DNA of 64,000 nucleotides from Euglena gracilis (GCA_039621445.1 CP154955.1:43857540-43921539); one strand, 5' to 3'. Shown: positions 25,444 through 34,064, numbered from the stretch's first letter. Notes: generated by a model not told the origin, from the letters alone. A program made the numbers and translations.

Positions 25444-26495
25444 GATACATATAATCATATTAATATATTGGCAAGTAGCTGCTGCTATATATATATATAT
25501 TATCTAATATATATAGATATAGATATATATCAATATATATAGGGTCGTAGATATATAGACTTATATGAAATATTACTTATATATAGATAGATACATGATA
25601 GATAGATAGTTAGATAGATTTATATATATTTATAGATATATATTTATAGACAAAGATAGATAGAGATAGATAGGAGATAGAGATAGAGAGAGATAGATAG
25701 ATAGGATGATAGATGGTGACATAGCTGCTGCTAACATGTATATCGGGACGCGGCCGCTTTGGGGGGCTGCTCGGGCTGCCGTTATAGATCTTCATGGCTG
25801 TGCCCGCGCTTCTATGTCTGGGTGCTTGTAGATCGCTTCTGTCCCTCTATTTGGGTGCTCTTTTTTGGACTTGTCTTATGTATGATATATTAGATATATC
25901 CATATGTTGATATATATCTTATATATAATATATATAATATATATATATATATATATAGATATATATATATCTATATATATATATATATATGTACATATAT
26001 ATATATATATGAAAGACCATGATATGTATTTGGATCCATTTGTTGGTCTTGAATTCCAGTCTATTTCTCCGACCAGTTGCTTGGCCCAACCGTTGTCCCA
26101 GCCGCTTTGCTCTACCAAGGATCAAAAAAAAGGCGTCCCCTGGGGTCGACTACGCGGAGTTCTGCAACGCCTTCACCGTGGTGGACACCCACGGCATCGC
26201 GTCTTGCCCAGAGTCCTTCCGAGGGTGGAGGAATGCCACAAAGTTTGGTCAATGAAAGGTCGGTCGGCAAAACAATTTGGTCATCACCAATCGTCTTAAT
26301 TTTTTCAAACATTTAAGTTATTTTGCTTTTACCAACGTAGCGAAATTAAATATTTCCAAAACACGCCTCATGATTTTCAACCCCAACCCCAGCAACAAAG
26401 CAACACGATGGAAAAGAAAGGACAATCGACGAAAACACCTCCTGTTTGCCTGCAGGGTGGAGGAATCCCTGGATCCCTGGCTCTCCTTTGTGTAG
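124..26495 (+). CDS. PPEF-type Ser/Thr protein phosphatase with C-terminal EF-hands (3' part of gene)
   Basis: Metallophosphatase of the PPP family, PPEF/PP5 branch, expected to dephosphorylate Ser/Thr under Ca2+ control. The 5' end, including the GDxHG metal motif, lies before the window. Exons placed by conservation and reading phase: 124-217, 517-585, 704-785, 1098-about 1177, about 1997-2053, 2198-2283, 3118-3157, 3425-3527, 4095-4251, 5062-5158, 5898-6028, 6491-6611, 18670-18723, 19090-19302, 19540-19638, 22191-22329, 22851-22948, 24386-24475, 26148-26205, 26458-26495 (stop TAG). Successive phases agree at every junction except the one between about 1177 and 1997, which I could not resolve. 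The catalytic core is followed by one degenerate and five good EF-hands, more than the two or three usual in PPEF. The intron 6612-18669 carries an 11-kb antisense transposon. The last small exon is the least certain. The alternative is a PP5-like phosphatase followed by a separate EF-hand gene, but the phase-matched EF-hand split across the 12-kb intron argues for one gene. Confidence 0.82.
586..703 (+). other. Nonconventional intron (phosphatase)
   Basis: The exon junction is fixed by the conserved QECHTKYNAY reading. The intron starts ACACGG and ends CTGTTGCT. CGG at +4 to +6 pairs with CTG at -8 to -6 through one G-U wobble. There is no GT donor or AG acceptor. The sequence ACACG is repeated at both ends, so the exact cut could slide by up to five bases. 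Confidence 0.6.
1234..1386 (+). repeat. Dispersed ~150-bp duplicate, copy 1
   Basis: Nearly identical to 30128-30278: I see two substitutions and a different G-run length. It lies in an intron of the phosphatase gene. It has no obvious coding capacity and no clear TIR. Confidence 0.9.
2054..2197 (+). other. Nonconventional intron (phosphatase)
   Basis: The intron begins AGTCAGG and ends CCTGCGAGG. It joins LQWA to DPIP, recreating the invariant W-x-D-P of PPP phosphatases. CAGG at +4 to +7 pairs with CCTG at -9 to -6. Neither boundary is GT-AG. Confidence 0.75.
2284..3117 (+). other. Nonconventional intron (phosphatase)
   Basis: The intron begins GGCCAGGGCC and ends GGCCCTGGAAGA. Eight bases pair perfectly (CCAGGGCC with GGCCCTGG), bringing the ends together. 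The splice joins THQFL to [13 protein letters not shown], with the spacing expected from PP5/PPEF. The interior holds poly-G/poly-C tracts around 2390-2460 and a TTTTCGGCGC...GCGCCGAAAA hairpin near 2503-2526 that recurs in other introns here. Confidence 0.75.
4095..6611 (+). CDS. Exons linking the catalytic core to the first EF-hands
   Basis: Four exons: 4095-4251, 5062-5158, 5898-6028 and 6491-6611. They cover the C-terminal edge of the phosphatase fold ([19 protein letters not shown]), a degenerate EF-hand-like unit around [17 protein letters not shown], the PPEF-typical segment [20 protein letters not shown] followed by DYEAFLNRF, and the first ten loop residues of a good EF-hand, [10 protein letters not shown]. 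The first three introns in this stretch are GT-AG and phase-consistent. The loop is completed by EEL at 18670, so the exon must splice across the transposon-bearing intron. Confidence 0.82.
6823..6827. repeat. Target-site duplication, left (TGGTT)
   Basis: TGGTT directly abuts the left terminal repeat and is repeated exactly at 17860-17864 next to the right terminal repeat. Confidence 0.8.
6828..6886 (+). repeat. Left terminal inverted repeat
   Basis: Begins CTTAGGCGGCCTAATTCGCA and ends with TTTGCGCATATGCGCAAA (6868-6885). It matches the reverse complement of 17801-17859 at the outer 26 bp except two positions, and again at the internal palindrome. Confidence 0.85.
6887..8254. other. Left subterminal noncoding region of the transposon
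   Basis: No gene is seen. It contains palindromes at 7521-7542, 8018-8039 and 8138-8160, a G-rich minisatellite-like stretch at about 7260-7440 (repeated GGTGCAGGGG-like units), and scattered GAGAGGGG motifs near 7573, 7632, 7801, 7820, 8078 and 8099. Long frames here are low-complexity and not convincing. Confidence 0.6.
8255..12429 (-). CDS. ParB/sulfiredoxin-like domain protein of the transposon
   Basis: Seven exons (- strand): 12429-12039, 11741-11672, 11510-11243, 11076-10776, 10635-about 10247, about 10027-9788, 9598-8255 (stop TGA). All are GT-AG and phase-consistent except the unresolved fifth/sixth junction. Product is about 1,000 aa. Residues 1-60 are Ala/Pro/Glu-rich. Residues about 62-152 resemble a ParB N-terminal domain: [17 protein letters not shown], then a strand PVRVTVWKK, then [16 protein letters not shown] with SGQH at 138-141, where ParB has a GxxR-type nucleotide-contacting loop. 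The following 600 residues are unrecognised. The C-terminal third is basic coiled coil, acidic, with a 12-Ser run (CTG repeat near 8838-8872), ending AKRLTKHKK. This suggests a nuclear DNA-binding or CTP-switch protein acting on the element's palindromes. Identification is by eye; other GQH-type ParB relatives (DGQHR proteins) are possible. Confidence 0.6.
11515..11606 (+). repeat. GAGAGGGG tandem array
   Basis: About six imperfect 15-18-bp units of the type CACGAGAGGGGCTG lie within an intron of the ParB-like gene. The same GAGAGGGG motif recurs in the left subterminal region, so it may be a second repeat family of the element. Confidence 0.75.
11764..11902 (+). repeat. Four tandem palindrome units of ~39 bp
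   Basis: Units begin at 11764, 11803, 11842 and 11880, each with TGCGCGCAATTGCGCAAAT (one has two substitutions) followed by CAAATGACATTGTGTGCTTG or a shorter form. They lie in the first intron of the ParB-like gene. The even spacing resembles an iteron array. Confidence 0.9.
12430..12975. other. Spacer between the two transposon genes
   Basis: 546 bp between the stop of the transposase-like gene and the ATG of the ParB-like gene, both read right to left. It should contain the 3' end signal of one gene and the promoter or trans-splice acceptor of the other, but no recognisable core promoter is seen. It is one of the few parts of the element without a GCGC palindrome. Confidence 0.5.
12976..16653 (-). 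CDS. DDE-type transposase-like protein of unknown family
   Basis: Four exons (- strand): 16653-15853, 15371-14976, 14868-13840, 13212-12976 (stop TGA), all joined by phase-0 GT-AG introns, giving about 820 aa. Motifs that could form an RNase H-like catalytic core are [12 protein letters not shown] (Asp181), [15 protein letters not shown] (Asp314) and [13 protein letters not shown] (His350, Lys353), followed by a hydrophobic helix [13 protein letters not shown] basic coiled coil rich in Arg, Gln and Glu follows at the start of exon 3. The C-terminal exon is acidic and Ser/Pro-rich. The small intron 14975-14869 (107 bp) is inferred because the reading frame changes there; a frameshift or sequencing indel is the alternative. 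The start is the first ATG of the long GC-rich frame. Role as the element's transposase is inferred from its position within TIRs and the D/D/H-K motifs; I cannot assign a known superfamily. Confidence 0.55.
15455..15492. repeat. Perfect 38-bp palindrome in the first transposase intron
   Basis: Two element palindromes overlap head to head, giving a 38-bp sequence identical to its own reverse complement (TTTTGATGCGCGCA on each arm around TTTGCGCAAA). It is the strongest symmetric site in the element and lies near its middle-right part. Confidence 0.9.
16654..17800. other. Right subterminal noncoding region of the transposon
   Basis: Upstream of the transposase-like start codon, so it should hold that gene's promoter. 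It contains palindromes at 16818-16842, 17136-17160 and 17246-17270. No TATA box or other known element can be assigned, and no gene is seen. Confidence 0.5.
17801..17859 (-). repeat. Right terminal inverted repeat
   Basis: Read on the - strand it begins CTTAGGCGGCCGAATTCGCA. It includes the perfect palindrome TTTGCGCAATTGCGCAAA at 17801-17818. Confidence 0.85.
17860..17864. repeat. Target-site duplication, right (TGGTT)
   Basis: Exact copy of 6823-6827, immediately outside the right terminal repeat. Confidence 0.8.
18334..18595. mobile_element. Small TIR element, family B, copy 1
   Basis: The ends are inverted copies: CAGGCTTGTGCT on the left, and GGTAAGGACAAGCCTG on the right, which reads CAGGCTTGTCCTTACC in reverse. 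The flanks GGCTGGAT and GGCGGGAT form an 8-bp target duplication with one mismatch. The interior is a series of hairpins (GTGCCTGATAGGGGCAGGCAC type) with poly-G/C runs and a GGCGCC hairpin. It is noncoding, MITE-like and lies in the phosphatase intron. Confidence 0.75.
18670..26495 (+). CDS. Distal EF-hand exons of the phosphatase gene
   Basis: Eight exons encode four further EF-hands after the loop completed at 18670. They are [15 protein letters not shown] (split at 19302/19540), [15 protein letters not shown] (22191-22329), [14 protein letters not shown] (22851-22948) and [14 protein letters not shown] (split at 24475/26148). Loop positions 1, 3, 5 and 12 carry the expected oxygen ligands in most loops. 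The proposed end is [11 protein letters not shown] then TAG at 26493-26495. An alternative end is read-through from the 26148 exon to a TGA at 26253-26255. Introns splitting EF-hand loops occur three times in this gene. Confidence 0.78.
22949..24385 (+). other. Nonconventional intron (phosphatase), contains a foldback element
   Basis: Proposed ends are CCACAG and CTGCCTGC, placed by phase (0/0). CAG pairs with CTG, but extra pairing is poor, so this boundary is less certain than the others. It contains the TIR element 23711-24166 and long poly-C tracts near 23005 and 23930. Confidence 0.5.
23711..24166. mobile_element. Small TIR element, family B, copy 2
   Basis: Ends CAGGCTTGTGCTTA and, inverted, CATGCTTGTGCTTA. 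It is flanked by a perfect 8-bp duplication GTCCCAAT (23703-23710 and 24167-24174). It shares the interior hairpins and the AAAAGCCATTTTCAATGAAA-like segment with 18334-18595 but is longer. An 8-bp TSD is typical of hAT elements, which is only suggestive here. Confidence 0.8.
24600..26020. repeat. TA and TAGA microsatellite block
   Basis: Long TA runs (about 24655-24740, 25015-25110, 25405-25440, 25920-26010) and TAGA/GATA tracts (about 25135-25700), interrupted by foldback element 24741-25006. All lie inside a phosphatase intron. Confidence 0.95.
24741..25006. mobile_element. Foldback element, family A (telomere-like core), copy 1
   Basis: TIR GGCAGCTCCC at both ends. Each end is itself a hairpin of an ACTATATG-type stem around a C-run/G-run. 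The centre is a large imperfect palindrome of TTAGGGTTAGG and its complement around GACGGGTGTTCAGTGTAC. It is inserted in TA microsatellite, suggesting a TA target. Noncoding. Confidence 0.82.
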
Positions 26496-29129
26496 AAGGA
26501 CCCTGCTGGTAGTCCCCCGTCATCGGGTCAGCATCGACGGCTGATCTCCTGCCCGCGGTTGTGTCAACTCCTGGGTGGGGGGTGTGCAGAGTCCAACGCA
26601 CAAGCCATCGAATCTTGTTCCGGCAGGCACCTCTGAAATGTTCCCGATTCTTGCGGCTGACCATTTTGGGTGGTTTTCTCGCTTGTGAGGGTTTGTTTCT
26701 CTCAGCCGACCCCCAACCATGCCCACGGCTCTCGGCGAAGCCACCACAACCTTGCCCGGGGCGTCGGCCACGTCCGGCCACATCCGTCCTCGGCCACGTC
26801 CGGGATGCCCGCCACGCCGTGCGTTGCACGTCGCCGGGTTGCCCATTCCCTGACCCGCCGTCCCCCGCCCGTCCCACCCCCCCCCCCACCCTGCCATCCT
26901 CCACCACCACTCACCTCCCCTTTACTCGCGCCTCGGGGCCAAGCCCGCCATTCCGGCGGCTGTCCGGCCTCCCACGCTCCAACACCCCCGAGCGCGCGTC
27001 GCGGTATTTCCCCCATCCCCCTCTCTCCCCCTCACAGCTTGCTGTCCCCTGTCCTCGTGTGCCGAAGTGGCTCAGCTCGACGTGCAACAGATGGTTCTGG
27101 CACCATCTTTCTTTGAGCCATCGGGGTCCTGGATATCCTGCAAATTCCCTCCCCCACCAAGTTATTTCTGCACTTGCAAGTGTGTTTTTTATGCCCGTTT
27201 TTATGTGTGCACTTCCATTTAGATATGATATTTTTACGTGCACATTATGTGCATGTTATCTGTCTGTGGTTTATGCTTCCGTAAAATTGTTTATTTTCAC
27301 CAGCCCCCCCCCCCCGAGGTTCAAGCGAAGCCTTTTGTTTACTATTTAGCTTTTGATAACCCTGGGGGTGAATCCAGGCCGAGCCCCCCCCCCCAGCTTC
27401 TTAAAAAGAGCGCCTCTGAATTTCACACGACACAGCAGAGCAGCACAGCAGCGTCCTGTGGAGGCTGTGGAGGGAAGCCTCCCATCCAAAGGCACATGAT
27501 TTTTGAGTCCGTGATCCCCACTTGTGGCCATGAGCTTGTGACTATCCCTTCACTTTTACTGATTGCCCTGATTCTGTCCACACCGACTCTTGCACGGCCG
27601 CTGTTCATTCGAGATGACTTCATCCATCTTTTTCACATCTTGACAGTTCAGAATGCGCATGTGTTAGTTTCCCTGATGATGAATGGATAAATGATCACCG
27701 GATGAATCAGCACGCACCAAGCTTTTTGTCACTCAACCCCCTCCAGAGTGGCATTCAGGGAAGACATACCGACCACCTGTAGCGCACGCTGAATACATAT
27801 CTTGTTGTCGAATGTGCCAGGCGGCCAGAAATGACCGTTTTCGGAGAGTGAAGTTTCTTCTAATCCGACCGTAGTGGACGTCTGCATTGACACACGTTTC
27901 CTTCTCATGCGTCCCCACAGTGCAAAGAATCCCCCCCTGGCTGCCCTCTGAAGCATCTCTCGACCCCCAACCCCCCCCACAAGTGTCCCCAACGGTTTCG
28001 CACTGTGCTGTTTCATCCGCCTCAGCGGCCGCCCCCGACCCCCTGACTGCCCACCGGCCCGCCCACCGGCGTAACGCTGCCCCCCCCCCCGCCACCGCAA
28101 CGACGGCTGCATCGGACGTTGACCTCAGCTGCACGCCTGACGGTCCCCCCGTGCCTCCCCCCCCCCCCCGCTGTGGCTGTCGAGGCACCTTGCCCCCACC
28201 CCCTCACCCCTCTCATTTCTGTGGCATCCCGAGGACCGGAGGAGCGGCTTGCCGGTGTGTTGGTCGGTTGTTCTTGCCGCCACCCGCCAAGTCGGCATTT
28301 CTTTCCCCAGCCAGCCAGCCATTTCTCCAGTCCAGGCTGGACCATTAGGCAGACACCGCACCCGGGGGGGGGGAATTCGGCAGCAGTATTTGGGAACCTC
28401 CTCGGAACTTGTTTTGGCCGCCAAAAACTACTTCCCCCCGGGGGGGGCCCAGCAACAGCACCAGCAAATGATAAATGATGCAGGGGGTCCGACGCCCTCT
28501 TTGAGGTGGGTCAGCAGGTATTGTGGCCCTAAATCAGGCCAAAAATGACCCTTTTTGGGGTGCCTTGGAATGCCTGCCCAGGAAGGCACCGACCCCCCCC
28601 CCCCGGGAGAAAGTTGAATTTGATTAACCCTGGGGGAGGAGGGGGCTTTTTTTGGTAGATGTGCGCATTTTCGCCAAAATCGACCAAAAACCATTTTGAG
28701 CGCCGGCATTGGAAGGGTGAGAGTGAGAGGCAACAGGGTTGGACAAAATACGGGCGATTTCTCGTTTTGGGCACCGGCTCTCCCAGGAGTTGCGTGTTTT
28801 TTTTGCTGTTTTTTTTTGAGGTCGGGATGACACGAAAACCCCCGGACCTATCCCCCCAAAGTGAAAAAACACCGACAAGAACACCAAAGCCCCAGTATCG
28901 CCTCCCCCCATTCCCTGTGTGACAACTGCCAGTGCCAGATGGTGCTCTGGAGGTGGGGTGCAGGTCTTCCCCTTTGCTTGCTTTCTGAAATTATGTGGCA
29001 CGTTGTGGAGGTTTTGGAATTTGGTTACAAAAGGAGTGGAAGTGCACGTGCCACATAATCAATGGATTGTTCGAGAACTCTGCCACTGGTGATTGATGAG
29101 GGGGATACAGAACACAGGAGGACTGCTAC

Positions 29130-29164
<35 letters not shown>

Positions 29165-30127
29165 GTTGAATTCGGTGCAAATTGCCCATCAATGCCCCAT
29201 TGATGTTTAAGGCTCCGTGGCACCCGCACAACAGTGTACATGATGTCCGTGTGCGCAAATGCGCACATGATGTGCGCATTTGCACACACCGACTACACTG
29301 TGGTTCTTACCCCCTCTGTTGAATGCTGCTGGTACGTTTGGGTGGTTGGTGTGCGCAAATGCGCACATCAGCCATAAAATGATTGCTCTTCACAATTGTG
29401 AGCACCAACCAAAATTCTTTTTTCATTTTGAAGCTTTGGCAACAGGGACTTCTGAGACAAGAGAAGGGTTGAAACAGGAGGAGAGCAGATTGTAGAGGTG
29501 TTGCGCTCAAAATGGTGGTGGTGGTGTAAGGTATGTCTGAGAAAGGTCAAAGGAAGCGTGTCAGTGTATTGCATTTTGTGGCCCCCTGAACACAGGGATT
29601 TTCAAGTCAGCAGACGTATCCATTTTCAGCCAATGCACTATGCCTCATTTTCGGATTCAAATACTGGGTGGTGTTTTTGTCCCCACTTCTTAACTCAGTT
29701 TTTCAGATAAAACCTGGAAATGTTGTTTATTTTGATGTTTCAGGGGCTAAGAAATGGTTTTTCGCAGCGTCAATTGCCGGTGCCCAAATTTGTGCCGGCA
29801 AGCTGGTCATTCTGTTGTGTTTAAATTCCACAGAATACCTAGCATTTTAGGATTTCCAAACTGCAGTGGTGCCACACCCTCTAAATGGTACGTGTGTTAA
29901 GTTGCACAATTGGTTGGTGTGTGCAGGCGTGCATACAAGACCAAAAAGTCTGTTTTCGCATTTGCACAAACCAACCACTTGTACAATTTTACAAACACAG
30001 CAATTTCAGCTGGCACACATGGTATTTTTCTCACTTCCACAAATGGTTGGTGGAGAAAAAAAGTGGTGACGTGGGTATCCGCAAAGAGGGACCCCCCTTC
30101 TTTTATTTATGTTCCGAATGTTTCTTG
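26496..30127. other. Intergenic region, no supported gene
   Basis: Between the phosphatase stop and the region upstream of PEX4. It holds C-rich, Pro-coding-looking stretches (26700-27050, 27960-28340), an ATT microsatellite (29133-29163) and poly-G/C hairpins near 28380-28450 and 28590-28630. I see no conserved domain or convincing splice pattern. Confidence 0.5.
29249..29370. repeat. GTGCGCAAATGCGCAC palindromes outside the transposon
   Basis: GCGC palindromes of the form TGCGCAAATGCGCA at 29251 and 29351, with a related half at 29272. They resemble the transposon motif but lack its TTTGATGCGCGCA extension. Confidence 0.7.
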
Positions 30128-30278
30128 CCAGGGAGGGGGGGGCATTGTCCGTGAAGAAGGACTTGGTTGCCTGAAGCGTTCCATCCTCAACTGGTGGTCT
30201 TTCTCTGCCCATTTTTTAAAATGCTTCGGGGATGAGCAAACCAACATTCAGGTTTTGGAAATGAAATGAATCAGCCGT
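30128..30278 (+). repeat. Dispersed ~150-bp duplicate, copy 2
   Basis: Second copy of the 1234-1386 sequence, upstream of the PEX4-like gene and in the same orientation. Homology starts at CCAGGGA plus a G-run and stops sharply after CAGCCGT. Confidence 0.9.
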
Positions 30279-30650
30279 TTGCTTTCCTTTGATGCCAAAT
30301 CAGCACCAGAGAGCCTCCAACAAAGCTGTACAGGAAACAGGAAGCCAGAAAACTTTTGGCGGGGTCAATCATAACAAATAAATCCCTGCTATTTTCAAGT
30401 GTGATGACCTGGCCCGATATTTGGCCTGACCAGCGTCAAAATTGCACAGGAGAGGATTGTTTGCCATCGCTGTTCATTGGTGCTGTTCTGTTGTTGACCC
30501 CCCCCCGCATTGTTCCGTCGTTGACCCCCCCCGTGTTGACGCCACGTTCCACCCAACATATGGCATTTTTTGGACGGAGGGGAGTAGGCCAGCCATTGGT
30601 GGGGGGGTCAGCACTCGCTGTCGCTGCATTGTCTGGACGAATGCATTCCT

Positions 30651-30665
30651 TTTTGTCCCTGGCAG
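30651..30665 (+). promoter_or_regulatory. Candidate splice-leader acceptor of the PEX4-like gene
   Basis: A pyrimidine-rich tract followed by GGCAG lies about 45 bp upstream of the PEX4 ATG (CCTTTTTGTCCCTGGCAG). In Euglenozoa many mRNAs receive a spliced leader at such an AG. It could equally be the acceptor of a 5' UTR intron. Inference only. Confidence 0.35.
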
Positions 30666-30709
30666 GAACAAAAGCCCCCGCTCCGCCCGCCCACCCCCCG
30701 CCCCTGCCG

Positions 30710-33068
30710 ATGGCTGCCTCCAAACGACTGGCGAAGGAGCTGAAGGACGCCCAGGCCTCCGACGACGCGGAGATCCAACTGCAGCCCGTGGACGGCAACG
30801 TGTACGAGTGGCGAGCCGTCCTGCGCTCAGAGCCCCTGCCTGCCGAGGAATCCGCCCCCTCCCGTGGAAACGCACTCTGGACCCCGTCACTCATCGTTGG
30901 CGGCAGCCTTGTGCCAGGCCTAACTTCCAGGCGGGGGCCGGCCTCCTCCCGGAGGGCTGCTTTTGGCCGACCTTGCCGGTAGGAACGGCCGCAAAGCACC
31001 CAAGGGGGGGGCACACATTCTGGGAGAATTGGAGCCCCAGCCCCGCAGTACAGCCCTGCCCCCGGGGCCCCGACGACACGCCGTACGAGGGCGGCTACTT
31101 CGTGGTGTCGCTGCGTGTCCCCAAGGAGTACCCCATGCTGCCCCCCACCGCCTACTTCAAGACCAAGGTCTTCCACCCCGGCCAGGGGCCGCGGCTCACC
31201 CACCGGAGTTGGGGAAATACCCGGTTTGAGTTGTCCGTGTTTGTGTTTGCCGGAAACCAACCGATGAAAAATGGCGCGTGGGAACGTTGTCTCAAACCTC
31301 CTCCGATACCTCGCCAAATTTATTTGTGGGGTGAGGCGTATGAAGTGGGTAGGGCCGTATGGGACGTCCCGCTGCTGCTGTGCTTGGGGGGGGGGCAAAC
31401 GTTAACCCCAAAACGCCTGCTGAAGTTCTCGATGGGCGCCTGCAAGTCCTGGATAACCACGTATTACTATATATATCATCTTGCCATTTGTTATTTTCTA
31501 TTTTCTAAATTTTATTTTACGTATGACCTGAAACACATCTATTGTCATTCCGCCAAGATTCTGGGTCCATTAATGTTCATGAAACGCCAACGTTGAATTT
31601 TTTCTTCCCCCTTAAAATCCCTAACTCAGCACAATCTGGTTGGTCAGCCACATAAGAGGTCCAGAATTGAACGGCAACGATTCACCACTGACCCCCCCCC
31701 CTACGGGAGGTAGTGGTGAAAAGTGCTCGAGCTGGCCGACCGGATTTTGCCACTGGGCTCCCGACATTTTTCCCGTATGAAAATGCGCCACCTCGGAGGG
31801 CTTTTAACGCGCGGGGGGTTGGATTCAGGGATTAGGTTAGGATTAGAGTTTGGGTTAGGGTTAGGGTTGGGATTAGGTTTGGGTTTGGATTAGGGTCAGA
31901 CACTCGTTTGATCATGTTTCTGTGTTCTTTGGTGGAAGCAATTCAATGATTCAAAAAAATGTGAAATGATTGAGATTTTGCAAAATGAGGTTTTCCTTGG
32001 TGGACGTGCATTTTCTGCATATTTTGTATATTTGGGCCTTGTTGTTGTAGTTGTCATCGTCTGTCGTCGTCGTCGTCCCCGCCCCACACACCAGCCACAA
32101 AGCGGCTGCCAGCATCCCATCCCTCAATCCCCCCAACTGCCCCGGGCCAACCTCCCCCCTTCCCAGCTTCCCCCTGGGGGCAACGTCCTATTCAACAGCG
32201 GGGAGATCTGCCTCGACATCCTGAAGAGCTCCTGGAGCCCTGCCTGGCCCTGGACCCCCCCTGGACGGGCGGTCTGTTGCATCACCTGTCATCCGCAGTA
32301 GGTCCCGGTTCGATTCCCTGCTGGCGGTGAGAGCCCCTGCCCAGGTTGTCATGTATTATGTGTCATGTGCCATGCGCCATGTGTGACGTGTCATGCGGGG
32401 GGCCCAGCCACGACGCTGCAAAGCGTGTGCCGGGCGATACTCACGCTGATGTCGGACCCGGAGCCCAGCTCCCCGCTGAACTGTGATGCGGGGGCCCAGG
32501 CCTCGCAAGCCGGAGCTGCAAAGAATTGGTGGCATTTCGCACGTGTGATATACGTTATGCAAGAGTTGAGTGGTATGCAGAGGAAAAGGATATGACAATT
32601 CTTATATGACAATTCTTTGTCCCCTGCGCCAAAATTGCCCCGGGTGTCGGTGTGCTTGCGAAGCTGGGAAGTGATTGAGTACTGCCCATTTTGTCAGAAA
32701 GCTGTGTACGGCAGTCAGTTCAGCCAGACAGTTTGGCCCTCAACCCACAATCAGAGGCCAATTATTTTTCAGTATTCAAATCCTGGAGGCTACAAAAAAC
32801 GTCCATTTTGAAGCGGCCGATCATCGGTTAGTGTCAGTGTTAGGGTCAGGGTTAGGGTTACGATGCCCGTGGCGTTCAGCCCGCATCGGGAATCCACCCG
32901 AATCAACCCCTACCCCAACCCGCCAGTCGGGCCGGCCGCCTGCTCCGCCGCTGTGCGGGGTCTGCCGCCAACCTGCTCCGTGGCGGAGACGAGCGGGGCT
33001 TCAAGTCGCTGGCCCGCATGTACACCAAGACGGAGGCCACTCGCGGCGCCGCGGAGGGCCGTCCTTGA
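30710..33068 (+). CDS. PEX4: PEX4-like peroxisomal ubiquitin-conjugating enzyme E2
   Basis: E2 enzyme that in known systems mono-ubiquitinates the PEX5 receptor at the peroxisome for recycling. Five exons: 30710-30824, 31064-31179, 32182-32247, 32413-32493, 32970-33068 (stop TGA), giving 158 aa, the usual PEX4 length. The N-terminal helix is [12 protein letters not shown]. The core reads [25 protein letters not shown], then HPN, and GEICLDILK with the catalytic Cys at residue 87. [19 protein letters not shown] and [17 protein letters not shown] follow the Arabidopsis PEX4 (UBC21) pattern closely, as does the end [15 protein letters not shown]. All four introns lack GT-AG; three fit CAG...CTG, and one (32248-32412) has the reversed CTG...CAG pairing. 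It could be another class of E2, but the TLQSVCRAI and GNLLRxGDxRGF stretches favour PEX4. Confidence 0.93.
31180..32181 (+). other. Nonconventional intron (PEX4)
   Basis: Begins GGCCAGGGGCC and ends CCCCCTGGGGGC. The paired CCAGGGG/CCCCTGG ends are clear, and the splice restores HPNV in phase 0. It contains a degenerate TTAGGG-like tract at about 31820-31900. Confidence 0.8.
31820..31900 (+). repeat. Degenerate interstitial TTAGGG-like tract
   Basis: A run of TTAGGTTAG, TTTGGGTTAGGG and GGGATTAGG units, imperfect. Similar short tracts occur at about 32830-32862 and 63590-63620. The foldback family A cores use the same unit. Confidence 0.8.
32494..32969 (+). other. Nonconventional intron (PEX4)
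   Basis: Begins GCCCAGGCC and ends CTGCCGCC. The splice restores NCDAGNLLR in phase 0. It contains a short TTAGGG-like run at about 32830-32862. Confidence 0.78.
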
Positions 33069-34064
33069 CGGCCAGGCCACCCAATGACCCCGACGCCTCC
33101 CCCCCCCCCCACCTCCCCCCGAGCCCCCCATCAGACCTCAACCCAGATGCCGACCGACGCTCATCGCTTCTCGTTCCTGGTGGGGGTCTGTGCTTAATGT
33201 GTGGGAGGAAGGGGATATGTTGACAACTACAGCGAGCTGCAAATAGAGTACAGTTAAGTGCAAAGAAAGTATTGTTTGCCAGTTTTTCAAGCGGCTCTTG
33301 GGGGCCGCAAAGTTGTGATTGGTTGGTCTTGTTAGCATACATAACCGGGCAGAGGTTGGTAGCAAAAAAAGCCTTTGAGCAGTCTTTTTCTTTTGACAAC
33401 GTGCAGATATATATTTTTCATGTTAGGGTTTTTTCATGTCACTTTTGACCCATTTTGAACCTGCTGTGAATGACCAACACGTCTACACACAATTTTACAC
33501 AGAAGTATTTTGTGTGAGTTTGGCTACATCCGGCTCTAAAAATGTAAATAAGCACGAACGTCTTGCCTGGCCCCCACGCCCAGTTCCCCCCGCCCCGCCC
33601 GGCAGCCACTGACCTGCCTTGGCTGCGGCAGGGCGGTGGTCATCCCAGCATCAGGTCACCTCGGGTGCCGAAACCTATCATATCCGCCGCCCTCCGATGT
33701 TTCCCGTCAACCCTTCCTTCCCGACCACGCCCCTGACCGCACCTTTCCCAACAAACAGCCTCTGCCTCCCTGGCTGGCCATTGCGCATACACTGCAGTCT
33801 CAGGGTGCTTTTCCAGCCATTCCTGTTCTACACAAAGACCCCTGCGACCCCATTTGCTGTGCTGAACTGGTGAGATGGTCTGCTGTGATTCGTATGCCAG
33901 TATGCATCCATTTTGTTATTTGATTGGTGGGTTGGGAATTTGTCAGGTCAACTTTGTTGAAGCTGCCTCGGTGTGCTTTTGACGTTTTGTGGCCAATTGT
34001 GGAAAGCCCTTTTTTGCGGAACTCCGCCGCCTGTGAGTTTGTGTCTGTTTTGGTCTGGTGTGCA
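33069..34064. other. Intergenic region after PEX4
   Basis: 3' flank of the PEX4-like gene. A C-rich stretch lies at 33540-33750. No gene, RNA or repeat family is recognised. Confidence 0.5.

Larger units (their letters stand above)
24476..26147 (+). other. Nonconventional intron (phosphatase), microsatellite-rich
   Basis: The intron begins CATCAGAGG and ends CCCTGGGGTC. The splice gives the continuous EF-hand loop [12 protein letters not shown] in phase 0. The interior is almost entirely TA and TAGA microsatellite, plus foldback element 24741-25006. Confidence 0.72.

Noticed and set aside
26561-27349. 262-residue Pro/Ser/Arg-rich open frame
   Set aside because: Overlapping frames on both strands are equally open, no splice or domain signal is present, and it comes from a C-rich region with short repeated CGGCCACGTCCGG-like units.
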